From contig JADJYU010000006.1 in the NCBI GenBank assembly GCA_016719565.1, forward strand, positions 1 to 19,237: a stretch of DNA of 19,237 nt, written 5' to 3'. This DNA is from Ignavibacteria bacterium (lineage in GTDB: Bacteria > Bacteroidota > Ignavibacteria > Tepidaquicellales > Tepidaquicellaceae). Below the pieces are notes generated by a model, which was not told the origin of the DNA, made no database searches, and saw only the letters and a program-made list of their open reading frames with translations. This document shows positions 17,607 to 19,237 of this stretch, in pieces (the first letter of the stretch is position 1; every line of letters starts with the position of its first letter). Made by a program: the position numbers and the translations under genes.

Positions 17607-18474
17607 TTAACCGGTTTTTTGCTTTTTGCTGTTTGTAACAAAATCTTTTAATTCCTTTGAATCGTTCTAAAAATCAAACAAGTCTAACATTTTCAAAGCA
17701 AAATCTTCATTTCTTATTATTATATCAGAATTATTATGCCGCGCGAATATTCTTATCCTGAATATTTACAAAAACAATTTTTCTGTCAAAGATAGTCAGA
17801 TTTGGTAATTGTTTCTCAGATATCCTGACCCGTTCACCAGCTTTTTCAAATTTTCTGCATATCCTTATAAGATCATCTAACGCAGCATTCTTCTGGAGTT
17901 ATCTTTTATTATCTTAAAGTTATAGCTTGCTTCGTATATTGATCTGATAACACCGCCTCTTTTATAAAAAATTCAACTGCAGTCGTATCAAGTTCTTCTC
18001 TGAGACATATCCTTCAAGTCTTATCATAAATAATATTTCTGATTCCGCATTACTGAAAAGTTCAATAAATTTTTCTTGTCTGTGCTTGTTAAAGCCTCTG
18101 ATAAGTTCAATATTGACTCTCCTGTTTTCATCTGATTCTTCCGACCTGTATAAATTCTTAAATCTCGAACGTATCTTTAAGATTTTCAATTTTTGATTAT
18201 TCTGCTTTTTTGATCTCCTTTCTATTTTATCGCTAATTACTTCCGGATCGATCATTTCATATTTTAATATCGTATTGGTTTCGATCTCATTACAAAAACC
18301 TCTAACAGCAAATGATTTCAGAATTTCATAAACAGCGGTTCTTCTTACAGCAGCTTTCTCAGCAATTTCGGAAGCGCTTAATGCAGAACCTTTCAGCAGT
18401 ACTAAAAATACCTGTGATTCGTTTTCTTTAAATCCAATCTTTTGAAGCCTGCTGATTAATTCCTGAGATTGCAA
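17607..18474 (-). CDS. TrmB-family transcriptional regulator
   Basis: About 289 residues. An N-terminal winged helix (about residues 1-75): LISRLQKIGFKENESQVFLV, GSALSASEIAEKAAVRRTAV and YEILKSFAVRGFCNEIETNT, with ASEIAEKA.VRRTAVYEILK as recognition region. A helical linker (EVISDKIERRSKKQ...RFKNLYRSEE) leads to a phospholipase-D-like effector domain (VNIELIRGFNKHRQEKFIEL, EILFMIRLEGYVSEE, VVIRSIYEASYNFKIIK), as in TrmB sugar-sensing regulators. Frame changes at about 18000-17965, 17900-17880, 17845 and 17750. The TTG start at 18472-18474 lies inside a palindromic site, and no in-frame ATG is available. The effector and targets are unknown; self-regulation is likely from the site. Confidence 0.78.
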
Positions 18475-18510
18475 TATTGTTGTTTTTTTGTTTAATGCAA
18501 TATTGCATTA
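18469..18510 (-). promoter_or_regulatory. Double palindromic operator-like site at the trmB-like gene start
   Basis: An 18-bp perfect palindrome, TAATGCAATATTGCATTA (18493-18510), and a second copy of its core, TTGCAATATTG (18469-18479, inner 8 bp palindromic), lie 26 bp apart centre to centre. The second overlaps the TTG start codon; the first lies just after a possible -35 (TTGACT, minus strand, 18523-18528). This fits binding of a dimeric regulator that blocks its own promoter. Confidence 0.6.
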
Positions 18511-18633
18511 TTTTATTTAATAAGTCAAGAACTTTTTTATGACCTAAATTTTTAATTTTGAACTTAATCAATATTAATTTTTTAATTTAACAAATTTTAA
18601 TAGTGCAGAATGTTTACTTTATTTGCAAATAAA

Positions 18634-18663
18634 AAGGCATGAAAAATATTTTTTTCCTGCCTT
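18634..18663 (-). terminator. Intrinsic terminator of leuS
   Basis: AAGGCA (18634-18639) pairs with TGCCTT (18658-18663); the inner A-run and T-run extend the stem by six pairs after one mismatch. On the minus strand it is followed by TTTTTATTTG, 22 nt beyond the leuS stop. Confidence 0.7.
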
Positions 18664-18685
18664 AATAAATTTCCGGAATGTTTTT

Positions 18686-19237
18686 TTACTTTACAACTAT
18701 ATTCACCATTTTATTTTTAACTGTAATAATTTTGATTATCGTTTGCCCAGTAGATATTTTTTTTCATTATCAAGAGCTTCATCTTCCAGAATTTTCTCTC
18801 CGGAATCAAAAAGGCAGATCTGCTTTAGATCTGAGTTTTCCGTTCACCTGAAAAATTATTGTTAACTGAATCTTCTTTAGTGAGTTCTCTATTATATGCT
18901 GGCCATTCTGCAGACTGAATGCTATCTTTATTTCCTAGTTTTTGCCATAACTCTTCTGTAATGTGAGGCGCAAAAGGAGAAAGCAATAATAGGAAATCTC
19001 TGATTACGTTTTTCGAGATCTCTTCGGTTTTATATAATTCATTTACAAATATCATAAGATATGAAATTGCTGTATTGAACTTCATATCTCCGTCTTCAAT
19101 ATCTTCTGTAACTTTTTTAATTGTTTTGTGCAGAAGTTTTTTTAATTTTAAACCGGCTCTGAATCTGTAATATTATATTTCAGTCCGTCTGAATTTTCAT
19201 CAATAATTACTCTCCATACTCTGTTTAAAAATCTGTT
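18686..19237 (-). CDS. leuS: Leucyl-tRNA synthetase, C-terminal part (start outside the window)
   Basis: Charges tRNA-Leu. Only the anticodon-binding and C-terminal domains are here: NRFLNRVWRVI, LKKLLHKTIKKVTEDI, KFNTAISYLMIFVNELYKTE, IRDFLLLLSPFAPHITEELW and AEWPAYNR, then after a frame change VQVNGKLRSKADLPFDSGEK and, after another, YLLGK.IIKIITVKNKMVNIVVK, which match the conserved VQVNGKLR and KLVNIVV ends of bacterial LeuRS. Frame changes at about 19165, 18840 and 18750. The stop is at 18686-18688. The catalytic HIGH/KMSKS parts lie beyond base 19237. Confidence 0.92.

Overview
The window reads as a chromosomal segment from an AT-rich member of the Bacteroidota/Ignavibacteriota side of the FCB group. 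The basis is a C-terminal type IX secretion (T9SS) sorting domain of the NFPNPFNP type at 16.8-17.1 kb, promoter-like TAnnTTTG boxes, secreted proteins whose signal peptides end in YSQ or CAQ, and a flavin-dependent thymidylate synthase (ThyX). No mobile element, tRNA, rRNA or CRISPR array was seen.

A property that governs everything else is that almost every conserved gene changes reading frame several times (dinG, rsmB, phoH, guaA, thyX, the proline dehydrogenase, leuS). In each case the next conserved motif of the same family resumes in another frame. Because these include essential genes, I read this as base-level insertion/deletion errors in the sequence and not as mass pseudogenisation. 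I therefore give each gene as one span from its real start to its real stop; open frames inside each span are fragments.

Layout. 1-2683 (+): 3' part of a DinG-type helicase, then the rRNA methyltransferase RsmB. 2684-5043 (-): PhoH ATPase, whose stop abuts the rsmB stop, preceded by a two-gene unit for a small lipoprotein and a secreted LysM protein with its own promoter and hairpin terminator. 5082-9052 (-): five unrecognised envelope genes: a polytopic membrane protein, a membrane-anchored coiled-coil protein overlapping it by 4 nt, two secreted proteins and a probable outer-membrane beta-barrel protein, followed by a decayed duplicate of that protein's 3' end. 9257-14379 (-): a secreted trypsin-like protease fused to a C-terminal beta-barrel, a lone type I periplasmic binding protein, GMP synthase (guaA) and a BadF/N-acetylglucosamine-kinase-like ATPase. 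14562-15239 (+): thyX. 15270-19237 (-): proline dehydrogenase, a DUF2203 protein, a small T9SS cargo protein, a TrmB-family regulator with a palindromic operator at its start, and the 3' end of leuS.

Most genes with clear functions are unrelated housekeeping functions: DNA repair, rRNA modification, purine and thymidylate synthesis, proline catabolism, tRNA charging. The most distinctive part is the run of uncharacterised envelope genes at 5.2-10.5 kb. Its membrane protein plus coiled-coil pair, two secreted proteins, outer-membrane barrel and protease-barrel fusion could be an undescribed envelope module, but no function can be assigned from sequence alone.
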